Shown one piece after another: positions 41,449-48,806 of a DNA stretch of 64,000 nt. Positions within the stretch are counted from its first letter, which is position 1. Each line of letters starts with the position of its first letter. The notes below the pieces were generated by a model. That model worked only from the letters and a program-made list of their open reading frames with translations, made no database searches and was not told where the DNA came from. Origin of the DNA: Streptomyces katrae (GTDB taxonomy: Bacteria > Actinomycetota > Actinomycetes > Streptomycetales > Streptomycetaceae); contig NZ_CP020042.1 of assembly GCF_002028425.1 (NCBI RefSeq), positions 5,555,560-5,619,559 on the forward strand. The letters are read 5' to 3'. The position numbers and the translations under genes were made by a program.

Positions 41449-43029
41449 ATGCCGCTCACCCTCGCCTCGCTCGTCCAGCACTCGGCGCTCAAGCTCAGCG
41501 TCCGGGCGGGGGAGAGCCGCCTCGACACCCCCGTGCGCTGGGCCCACGTCAGCGAGCTCGCCGACCCCGTCCCCTATATGGAGGGCGGCGAGCTGCTGCT
41601 GGTCACCGCCATGAAGCTGGACGCCGAGGACCCCGAGGAGATGCGGCGCTACGTACGGCGCCTCGCCGCCGCCGGGGTCGTCGGCATCGGCTTCGCCGTC
41701 GGCGTCAACTACGAGGCCGTCCCCGAGGCGCTGGTCCAGGCCGCCCGGGAGGAGGACCTGCCGCTGCTGGAGGTGCCCCGGCGCACCCCGTTCCTCGCCA
41801 TCAGCAAGGCCGTCTCGGCGGCCCTCGCGGCCGACCAGTACCGGGCCGTGACCGCCGGGTTCGAGGCGCAGCGGGAGCTGACCCGGGCCGCGCTGTCCTC
41901 CGACGGCCCGGCCGACCTGCTGGCGAAGCTGGCGGCCCACGTGCACGGCTGGGCCGCGCTCTACGACACCTCCGGCGCCGTCGTCGCGGCCGCCCCCGAC
42001 TGGGCGGCGCGGCGGGCCGCCCGGCTCACCCCCGACGTGGAGCGGCTGCGGGAGCGGCCCGCGCCCGCGAGCGCGGTGGTGGGCGGGGCCGAGGACCGGG
42101 TCGAGCTCCAGTCGCTGGGCACCGGACGGCGGGCCCGCGGCGCGCTCGCCGTGGGCACGGCGGCACCGCTGGGCACCGCCGAGCGGTACGCCGTGCACTC
42201 CGCCGTCGCCCTGCTGACCCTGACCACGGAGCGCTCGCGCTCCCTGCACGACGCCGAGTCCCGGCTGGGCGCGGCGGTGCTGCGGATGCTGCTGGAGGGG
42301 GAGGCCGGGCACGCCCGGGCGGTGGCCGGGGACCTGTACGGGGCCCTGCTGGAGGCGCCGTTCCGGATCGTCGTCGCGGAGCCGGCCCTGCCGGGGACGG
42401 CCCAGCCGGAGGGGCTGGCGCTGCTCGCCGACGCCGTGGAGTCGGCGGCCTCGCGGACCGGGGAGGCCCTGCTGGTGGTGCCCGAGCCGGGACGGCTGGT
42501 GGTGCTCGCCGCCGACGGGGGAGCGGCCGTGCAGGCCTGCGCGGACCACGCCGAGGCGCTGGAGTCCCGGCGCGGGCGCGAGACGGCCGGGCCGGAGCCG
42601 GACGAGCTCGTCGTCGGCCTGTCGGCCCCGGCCGGGCCGGACGGTGTGGCGGCCGCCTTCAAGCAGGCCGACCAGGCGCTGGCCGTGGCCCGGCGCCGGG
42701 GGCGGCCGCTGGTCGAGCATGAGGACCTGGCGGCGGGCTCCGTGCTGCCGCTGCTCGCCGACGACGCGGTACGCGCCTTCGCGGAGGGCACCCTGAGGGC
42801 CCTGCGCGAGCACGACGCCACCGGGCGCGGGGACCTCGTCGCCTCCCTCCAGGCCTGGCTCGCCCGGCACGGGCAGTGGGACGCCGCCGCCGCGGACCTC
42901 GGGGTCCACCGGCACACCCTGCGCTACCGGATGAAGCGCGTCGAGGAGATCCTCGGCCGCTCCCTGGACGACCCGGACGTCCGGATGGAGCTGTGGCTCG
43001 CCCTCAAGGCCAGCCCGGCCCAGCGCTGA
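41449..43029 (+). CDS. PucR-family transcriptional regulator
   Basis: A 526-residue regulator with an N-terminal PucR/purine-catabolism sensor domain (SLVQHSALKLSVRAGESRLD onward, about residues 6-125), a central GGDEF-like/CdaR region, and a C-terminal PucR HTH (LQAWLARHGQWDAAAADLGVHRHTLRYRMKRVEEI). Homologues control GABA and purine catabolic genes. It sits between gabT and the third aldehyde dehydrogenase, so regulation of GABA use is likely by context. ATG 41449 begins the conserved MPLTLASLV; sequence before it in frame is proline-rich and unlikely to be translated. Confidence 0.9.
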   Translation: MPLTLASLVQHSALKLSVRAGESRLDTPVRWAHVSELADPVPYMEGGELLLVTAMKLDAEDPEEMRRYVRRLAAAGVVGIGFAVGVNYEAVPEALVQAAREEDLPLLEVPRRTPFLAISKAVSAALAADQYRAVTAGFEAQRELTRAALSSDGPADLLAKLAAHVHGWAALYDTSGAVVAAAPDWAARRAARLTPDVERLRERPAPASAVVGGAEDRVELQSLGTGRRARGALAVGTAAPLGTAERYAVHSAVALLTLTTERSRSLHDAESRLGAAVLRMLLEGEAGHARAVAGDLYGALLEAPFRIVVAEPALPGTAQPEGLALLADAVESAASRTGEALLVVPEPGRLVVLAADGGAAVQACADHAEALESRRGRETAGPEPDELVVGLSAPAGPDGVAAAFKQADQALAVARRRGRPLVEHEDLAAGSVLPLLADDAVRAFAEGTLRALREHDATGRGDLVASLQAWLARHGQWDAAAADLGVHRHTLRYRMKRVEEILGRSLDDPDVRMELWLALKASPAQR

Positions 43030-43197
43030 CCCTCCGGGGTGGTCCGGGGCCGCGGCGTCCGCAGCCCCTCGAAGGCGGCGGAGCCGCTCGGCACCCGGGC
43101 GACACTGACAAAGCGGAGCAGCCCCGCCGGGAGGTTCTCCAACGCGGATAAACAGGGAATCGGCCGCGGAGACCTACCGTGGTGGGGACAAGGACCG

Positions 43198-43226
43198 CCC
43201 CCAGCTACCGCTGGGAGGTGCCCCCA
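43198..43226 (-). repeat. Second copy of the short palindromic repeat
   Basis: On the minus strand this reads TGGGGGCACCTCCCAG, a six-base loop, then CTGGGGG. Its first 16 bases are identical to the element within thiB at 2828-2843. Here it is intergenic, between the PucR regulator and an aldehyde dehydrogenase, and could form a hairpin in the leader of the latter. The remaining part of the interval 43030-43255 shows no recognised site. Confidence 0.6.
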
Positions 43227-43255
43227 GCACACACCACCGAAGGGCCGGGATTCGC

Positions 43256-44701
43256 ATGACTTCCACCCACGCCTTCTGGCTCGCCGGCCGCCAGGCCACC
43301 GGCGAGGACAGCTTCGACGTCCACAACCCGTGGGACGGCCGGCTCGTCGGCACCGTCAGCGTGCCCACCGACGCCCAGGTGGAAGAGGCCGTGGCCGCGG
43401 CGTACGCCGTGACGGCGGAGTTCTCCGCGACCCCCGCCCACGTACGGGCCACCGCCCTGGACCACGTGTCCAAGCGGCTCGTCGAGCGCACCGAGGAGAT
43501 CGCCCAGCTGATCTCCGCCGAGAACGGCAAGCCGATCAAGTGGGCGCGCGGTGAGGTCGGCCGTGCGGTGTCCGTCTTCCGTTTCGCCGCCGAAGAGGCC
43601 CGCCGCTTCAACGGCGGAGATGCCCAGCGCCTGGACACCGACGCCGGTGGCGTCGGCCGCCTGGCCCTGACCCGCCGCTTCGTCAAGGGCCCGGTCCTCG
43701 GCATCGCGCCGTTCAACTTCCCGCTGAACCTGTGCGCCCACAAGGTGGCCCCCGCCATCGCCGTCGGCGCGCCGATCATCCTGAAGCCGGCCCCGGCGAC
43801 CCCGCTCTCCGGCCTGATCCTGGGCGAGCTGCTCGCCGAGACCGACCTCCCGGCCGGTTCCTGGTCGGTCCTGCCGGTCGCCAACGACAAGATGCCGGCC
43901 CTGGTCAAGGACGACCGCCTCCCGGTCATCTCCTTCACCGGCTCCGACACCGTCGGCTACGCCATCCAGCAGTCGGTGCCCCACAAGCACTGCACCCTGG
44001 AGCTCGGCGGCAACGCCGCGGCCGTGGTCCTCGCCGACTGGTCCTCGGACGCCGACCTCGACTGGGCCGCGACCCGTATCGCGACCTTCTCGAACTACCA
44101 GGCCGGCCAGTCCTGCATCTCCGTGCAGCGTGTGATCGCCGACGCCTCCGTCTACGACCGCCTCGTCGAGAAGGTCGTCGCCAAGGTCCAGGCGCAGGTC
44201 ACCGGCGACCCCGCGGACGACGCCACCGACGTCGGCCCGCTGGTCTCCGAGGACGCCGCCAAGCGCGTCGAGTCCTGGGTGGACGAGGCCGTCTCCGCCG
44301 GCGCCAAGCTGCTCACCGGCGGCAAGCGCGACGGCGCCACGGTCGAGCCGACCGTCCTCGCCGAGGTCCCGGCCGGCGTGAAGCTGGCCACCGAGGAGGT
44401 CTTCGGCCCGGTCCTGACCATCACCCGCGTCGAGAACACCGACGAGGCCTTCGCCGCCGTCAACGACTCGAAGTTCGGCCTGCAGACGGGCGTCTTCACC
44501 CGCGACGTCCAGGTCGCCTTCCGCGCCCACCGCGAGCTCGAGGTCGGCGGCGTGATCATCGGCGACGCCCCCTCCTACCGCGCCGACCAGATGCCGTACG
44601 GCGGCGTCAAGCAGTCCGGCGTGGGCCGCGAGGGCGTCCGCTACGCGATGGACGACTACACCTACGAGCGCGTCCTGGTCCTCACGGGCCTCGACATCTG
44701 A
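43256..44701 (+). CDS. Aldehyde dehydrogenase, probably succinic semialdehyde
   Basis: An NAD(P)-dependent aldehyde dehydrogenase of 481 residues, different from the two gamma-aminobutyraldehyde types. The catalytic cysteine is in AGQSCISVQR, the glutamate in LELGGNAAAV, and the asparagine in IAPFNFPLNL. The ending MPYGGVKQSGVGREG is typical of succinic semialdehyde and lactaldehyde-type dehydrogenases. It lies next to the PucR regulator near gabT, so oxidation of succinic semialdehyde to succinate is the most economical role. Other short aldehydes are possible. Two tandem terminators follow. Confidence 0.85.
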   Translation: MTSTHAFWLAGRQATGEDSFDVHNPWDGRLVGTVSVPTDAQVEEAVAAAYAVTAEFSATPAHVRATALDHVSKRLVERTEEIAQLISAENGKPIKWARGEVGRAVSVFRFAAEEARRFNGGDAQRLDTDAGGVGRLALTRRFVKGPVLGIAPFNFPLNLCAHKVAPAIAVGAPIILKPAPATPLSGLILGELLAETDLPAGSWSVLPVANDKMPALVKDDRLPVISFTGSDTVGYAIQQSVPHKHCTLELGGNAAAVVLADWSSDADLDWAATRIATFSNYQAGQSCISVQRVIADASVYDRLVEKVVAKVQAQVTGDPADDATDVGPLVSEDAAKRVESWVDEAVSAGAKLLTGGKRDGATVEPTVLAEVPAGVKLATEEVFGPVLTITRVENTDEAFAAVNDSKFGLQTGVFTRDVQVAFRAHRELEVGGVIIGDAPSYRADQMPYGGVKQSGVGREGVRYAMDDYTYERVLVLTGLDI

Positions 44702-44724
44702 CCCACTCGTACGGTCCCAGACCG

Positions 44725-44804
44725 ACGGCCGGGCCTACTGTGCGGGGGCCCGGCCGTCCCCCTTTACCCCGTTCTCACCTGTGAGAACGGGGTATCGGTT
44801 TTTT
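44725..44804 (+). terminator. Two tandem terminators after the aldehyde dehydrogenase
   Basis: First hairpin: ACGGCCGGGCC (44725-44735) with GGCCCGGCCGT (44747-44757), 11 bp. Second: CCCCGTTCTCAC (44767-44778) with GTGAGAACGGGG (44781-44792), followed by six Ts at 44799-44804, a classical intrinsic terminator. They separate the core gene from the accessory operon transcribed towards it. Confidence 0.9.
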
Positions 44805-44885
44805 CTCCACGGCAACCGGGCCTGGCGCTGACCAGCCTGATGGCTGCCGTGGACCCGGAGGGCGAGACGTCCCCGCCCCCGGAGG

Positions 44886-45320
44886 TCAAGCGGCGAGCAC
44901 TCCTCCGAAGACGGGAAGATTGCGCAGCACCGTCCACAGGACGACCACGATGAGCGCAAGGCGCGGCCCCCACCACCGGGGGATGCCCCTGCGGCCACTC
45001 CGGCTGGTGACGGCACGCAGCCACACGACAGCGGCGCACGGCAAGAACGCGACCAGCAGCAGGTTGTAGTCGGCCGCGGCTGCCACATGGGCGTGAACGA
45101 GCTCGTGGAGCGCGCGCAGGCTGCCGCAGCCCGGACAGTCGAGGCCTGTGAGGGATCGGAACGGACAGCTCGGGAACCGTCCCGGTCGAGTGGGATCCAC
45201 GAGCCCCACGATGACGGCGACCGCTGCGAAGACCGCCGCGCCCAGCCAGGCATCACGGACGGTCTTCGGTGTCGAAGCCCGCGGAGCCGGCCTGGAGGCC
45301 CGGAGGCGTGGGGAGGTCAC
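44886..45320 (-). CDS. DUF2752 membrane protein
   Basis: A 144-residue protein with three membrane segments. The DUF2752 core is CPFRSLTGLDCPGCGSLRAL, with three cysteines in a CxxC-like arrangement and the following HELVHAHV. The GTG at 45320 overlaps the stop of the CD225 gene by four bases (GTGA), which decides the start; in-frame codons further upstream lie inside that gene. It is the last gene of the minus-strand CHAT operon. Pairing of DUF2752 and CD225 genes is recurrent in actinobacteria as I recall, but the function is unknown. Confidence 0.8.
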   Translation of the reverse strand: MTSPRLRASRPAPRASTPKTVRDAWLGAAVFAAVAVIVGLVDPTRPGRFPSCPFRSLTGLDCPGCGSLRALHELVHAHVAAAADYNLLLVAFLPCAAVVWLRAVTSRSGRRGIPRWWGPRLALIVVVLWTVLRNLPVFGGVLAA

Positions 45321-45778
45321 GGCGTCGGCGCTGTGGGTGTGCTCGGGGTACTGGCGAAGCCGATGGCAATAAGGATCACCCACGCCAGACAGCCGGCCAG
45401 GACACTCACGACGACGTAGAGCCTCGCCTTCCGGGACGCTTCCGCGGCTCCCGCGAAGTCACCCACGGTCCATTTGCTTTGGACCTGTGAGGCGAAGACG
45501 ATGGCGGCGATCCCCGTCGGCAGGAAGCAGAAGAGCGTGACGAGGATGGCAGGGGTCAAGTAGGAGGCCGGCGCTCCTACGCGGCCTTCGTACACTCCCG
45601 TTCTCCACTGCTGCGGGCGGCCTTCCGCCGCCTCAGGGGGAAGTGACGAAGGAGGCGATGGCTGAGACGGCGGGGAGTGTGGGGGCGGGGGCTGCTGCGG
45701 TGCGATGAACGGCTCCTGCCAAGGGGTCTCCGGACCCCAGTTGTCGTCGGGTGACGGAGGTTGGTGTTGGTCTGCCAT
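45317..45778 (-). CDS. CD225/dispanin-family membrane protein
   Basis: A 153-residue protein of unknown bacterial role, related in fold to interferon-induced transmembrane proteins. A proline-rich cytoplasmic stretch (about residues 10-65) is followed by the two-segment CD225 module: ILVTLFCFLPTGIAAIVFAS, then a loop VQSKWTVGDFAGAAEASRKAR, then a second membrane segment. The basic residues at the end of that loop are typical. ATG 45778 starts MADQHQPPSPDDNWG. It lies 29 bases after the 143-residue gene and overlaps the DUF2752 start. Confidence 0.85.
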   Translation of the reverse strand: MADQHQPPSPDDNWGPETPWQEPFIAPQQPPPPHSPPSQPSPPSSLPPEAAEGRPQQWRTGVYEGRVGAPASYLTPAILVTLFCFLPTGIAAIVFASQVQSKWTVGDFAGAAEASRKARLYVVVSVLAGCLAWVILIAIGFASTPSTPTAPTP

Positions 45779-45807
45779 GGCTGCGCACCTCTCTGGGTCC
45801 GGACCCC

Positions 45808-46239
45808 TCAGGCAGGAGTCCACATCGAGCGTCGGGAGTCCCAGATCCACCTGTCGCCGTAGGCGTCCAGATGGACCGCCTGCTCGTAGGCCCGTTCCGG
45901 CAGACCGGCGCTGAAGGTGACCCGGCCGCCGGTCGCCGACTCGAACACGACGCCCTCGGGCGCGTGTTCTCCCTCCGAGTGGCCTCCCAGCAGTCGGTCC
46001 ACGAAGGTCTTCAACCCCGTGTGGGCCTCTTTGGCGAGGAGCTGGAACAGAGTGCTGAGGAACGGCTGCATGACAGCGGTCGTTACCAGGACTGTAACGA
46101 CTTCGCCCGCCCCCCTCCGGGTGGGCCGCAGCATGCAGGTCGTGGGAACACCGGCCTCGCGCAGCGCATCCTGTCCCTCCAGGGCCGGGTCGGCGGGGAG
46201 CGACGAGGGCCAGAAGATCTCGACCTCGGGACGTGCCAT
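45808..46239 (-). CDS. Small protein of unknown function in the CHAT operon
   Basis: A 143-residue protein with no recognised motif. It has a central hydrophobic stretch (VVTVLVTTAVMQPFLSTLFQLLA, about 47-69) and a C-terminal part ending DRWIWDSRRSMWTP. Its size, single hydrophobic helix and place 12 bases downstream of a CHAT gene resemble the small constant partners seen beside NTPase/protease conflict systems, but this is inference from layout only. ATG 46239 is preceded by GAGGGAG. Confidence 0.65.
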   Translation of the reverse strand: MARPEVEIFWPSSLPADPALEGQDALREAGVPTTCMLRPTRRGAGEVVTVLVTTAVMQPFLSTLFQLLAKEAHTGLKTFVDRLLGGHSEGEHAPEGVVFESATGGRVTFSAGLPERAYEQAVHLDAYGDRWIWDSRRSMWTPA

Positions 46240-46251
46240 GACTTTCTCCCT

Positions 46252-48336
46252 CTATCCCCGATGAGGTAGCGTCCAGCGCTCGACGGCACCCGCCCCGGTG
46301 CCCGTCACCAGGCCTCTTCCACCGTCGAGGAAGGCCAGCCCCGCGAGCCGGTGCGGCAGCTGCGCCGCGACGGTCAACTCCCCCGTCTTCAGGTCCCACA
46401 AGGTAACCATTCCCTCGTCGTCGGAGATGGCGAGCGCCGAGGAGCCGGGGGAGAAGGCCAGATGGGAGGGTTGGCGCCCGTACTCCGTGCGCCGCAGGAG
46501 ACGGCCGTCCCAGGACCAGAGGCGTACCCGGCCGTCCGTGCAGCCGGTGGCGAGGAGGTGTTCGGTGAGCGCGAGGCAGAGTATGGGGTGGGGTTGCGGC
46601 CAGGTCATCACCGGCTGCCCGGCCACGTCCAACTGGCGTACCACGCCGTCGCCGGTTGCCACGACCACGTGCCGGTCACCCGGTGCGAAACGAAGGGCGC
46701 CTAGCCGGCCGCGGCCGCCCCTGCGCTGCCAGCCTTTGGGCTCCTTCCCCGGCCAGGCTGCCAGATCCCGCACGCGGGCACCCCACGAGTTGTAGATGTA
46801 GATGTGGTCCCGGACGGTGGCGGCGAGCCAGTGGCCGTTCGCGCTGAACGCCAGGGCGGAGCCCGCTCCTCCCACGTTCATCACGCGCACCGGTTTTGCG
46901 GTCTGGAGGTCCCACACGACCACGGTTCCGTCGTTGTGCCGACTGGCCACATGCCGTCGCCAAGGGCCCCAGGCCACACGGATCGGGTTCTCGCGCTGCA
47001 CGGGCGTGCACTGCGCTACGAGGCCGCCGTGGACCCCGTCCACGATGCGTACCACGCCGTCACCGCAAGCGGCGGCCAGGAGGTCGGACGGCCCGAGCGC
47101 CAGGTCGCTGCACGGACCGATCTCCGCGAGCAGAGCGCGGTGGGAGAGGCGCGGTGCTCGCGTGGGGGCCGCCGGCGCGGCCGGGGGCGGCGGCACGTTC
47201 ACCGTAGTCCGCAACGGTGGCCCTTGTGAGTTCGGCGGTGGGTGGGGCAGTGAGAAGATCCGGGTTTCGTCGGATGCGAGGAACAGCACGGGAGTGGCCC
47301 ACTCAAGGCTGTCCAAGTCCATCTTCACGTCTTCACGCGCGAGGGTCACCGCCCGGTCGACCGGAAGTCCTGCTGCGATCCGCTCGTAGAACGAGGAGGC
47401 GAAGACGAGGGCGGCCCTGTCGGTGATCTCGTACTGCATGGCGACCACGGCCGGTACGCCGGCACGGACGAGATTGGCGGCGGTACCCGCGAAGACGTCC
47501 TCGGACCCGCTGACCGCGGATTCACAGGAGTTAAGCACGATGAGACGTAGGTTCGGGCTGTCGGTGATCAGCCTCTCAAAATCACTGGCATATATTTTTT
47601 TGGCAGTCCCATCGGCACCGGACAGCTGAATGTATCCGGCATTCCTTTCCTCATCGAATCCGCCGTGGCTGACGCAGTGCAGAACGTGCCAGGAGCCAAA
47701 CCGCAGCTCTCTCGCCAGATCCTGCCATTGGTCACCGGGCAGCCAGTGGACGTCCACGTTCTCGGAGCTGTACCGTGCGAGCGCCTGTGATATCTGCCCC
47801 TCCTCCCGTTTTCCATCCAGCAGGGGAAGGTCGCGGGGATTCGCCGTAATTCCCAGTACGCGCAATGGCAGGGTAAGGGGCAGTGGTGGTGCCGGGTTCA
47901 TCAGCCGCAGGTACCGGACGATGGGGACACGCAGCGCGAGGTAGTCATCGCGAGACGGATCGACGAGGTATTCCCACGGAATGGACGCGACATGCGGGCC
48001 GTTCGTCCGCAGCAGGATCCGCACCGGTGCGCCCTGCCTGCGCGCCTCGCGGCGACACAGGTCGAACTGGGTGGAAATGTCATTCTGGAAGACGGTCTGC
48101 GTGAGGCGTTCCCCGAATTCCCGGACCGGTCTTTCGGTGGCGGGGGCACCGCGAACGGGCAGGGAACTGTACGATTTTGCCAGCGAAAGCTCTACCCGGG
48201 AAAGGGCGGATTGGAGTTCGGTCTCGGAATATGGCGCCGCCACGCGTATCAGCGCCTCACCGCACTCGGAAGCGCAGGACACGATCCAGTTGGTGTCGGC
48301 TTCAATGATTTCGAGCTGGAACGGTAGACCTTTCAT
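46252..48336 (-). CDS. CHAT-protease domain protein with C-terminal WD40-like repeats
   Basis: A 694-residue protein. A caspase-like CHAT domain spans about residues 85-360, with the catalytic histidine H224 in CVSHGGFDE and cysteine C271 in VLNSCESA. A proline/alanine linker (365-395) leads to about six WD40-like blades (400-690), for example TVVVWDLQTAKPVRVM and VRLWSWDGRLLRR. CHAT proteins are proteases that often sit in bacterial conflict or programmed-death systems; the WD40 part would be a sensor or scaffold. The gene is less GC-rich than its neighbours, including a run of seven Ts near 47594-47600, which suggests transfer. It heads a four-gene operon. Confidence 0.88.
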   Translation of the reverse strand: MKGLPFQLEIIEADTNWIVSCASECGEALIRVAAPYSETELQSALSRVELSLAKSYSSLPVRGAPATERPVREFGERLTQTVFQNDISTQFDLCRREARRQGAPVRILLRTNGPHVASIPWEYLVDPSRDDYLALRVPIVRYLRLMNPAPPLPLTLPLRVLGITANPRDLPLLDGKREEGQISQALARYSSENVDVHWLPGDQWQDLARELRFGSWHVLHCVSHGGFDEERNAGYIQLSGADGTAKKIYASDFERLITDSPNLRLIVLNSCESAVSGSEDVFAGTAANLVRAGVPAVVAMQYEITDRAALVFASSFYERIAAGLPVDRAVTLAREDVKMDLDSLEWATPVLFLASDETRIFSLPHPPPNSQGPPLRTTVNVPPPPAAPAAPTRAPRLSHRALLAEIGPCSDLALGPSDLLAAACGDGVVRIVDGVHGGLVAQCTPVQRENPIRVAWGPWRRHVASRHNDGTVVVWDLQTAKPVRVMNVGGAGSALAFSANGHWLAATVRDHIYIYNSWGARVRDLAAWPGKEPKGWQRRGGRGRLGALRFAPGDRHVVVATGDGVVRQLDVAGQPVMTWPQPHPILCLALTEHLLATGCTDGRVRLWSWDGRLLRRTEYGRQPSHLAFSPGSSALAISDDEGMVTLWDLKTGELTVAAQLPHRLAGLAFLDGGRGLVTGTGAGAVERWTLPHRG

Positions 48337-48806
48337 TCAATCCACCTCCGCCCCTGGATATATTCCACACCCGATATTTCACGGCGTCTACCCGGAGCAC
48401 GGGCCCAACGCATTGCCGAGGGTTGGGGATACGGGGCCAGGTAGGCGGCGTGTTTCGCCGCGGGGCCTGCCGCCGTGTCGGGCCTCCGCAGCCTTCCCGA
48501 CAGTGGTCACGCGTTCCGGGCCGCGGTCCCACGCGGACGCAGACGGCTGGCCGGCCGGAAGGTGCGGGCGAGCGGACGATCCGGCCAGGTGCGCGGATCA
48601 TCCGTGCAGGGCCAGAGCTACGCCACCGGTCGGAAGCGGTGCGAAGAACGCAGGCCCGGGGGCTCCGGCCGTCAGCCGTTCGCCCGTCCGTTCCCCCACC
48701 CTGCCCGCCCCGCTTTTCCGGGGGCCCCGGAGGGGGTACGACTGACAGGTAGCACCGACCGGTATCCCGGAAAGTCATCCGACTTGGCGGCGAGGTGAGT
48801 CCCCGC
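48337..48806. other. 470-base interval without a convincing gene
   Basis: Lies between the divergent CHAT operon and the acyl-CoA dehydrogenase gene. The first 45 bases are AT-richer (GGATATATTCC near 48356) and probably hold the CHAT promoter. The rest is GC-rich; open frames there have poor codon character and no ribosome site. Near its end, GAGGTGAG at 48791-48798 is the ribosome site of the next gene. No repeat or RNA element was recognised. Confidence 0.6.

Noticed and set aside
36965..41614. Very long plus-strand open frame of over 1500 codons
   Set aside because: It runs antisense to gabT and out of frame through the ATPase and PucR genes; composition is arginine/glycine-rich, as expected from the non-coding frames of very GC-rich DNA.
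47981..48752. Plus-strand coding sequence across the CHAT gene end and the following gap
   Set aside because: Mostly antisense to the CHAT gene; the gap part lacks codon bias, ribosome site and recognisable domain.
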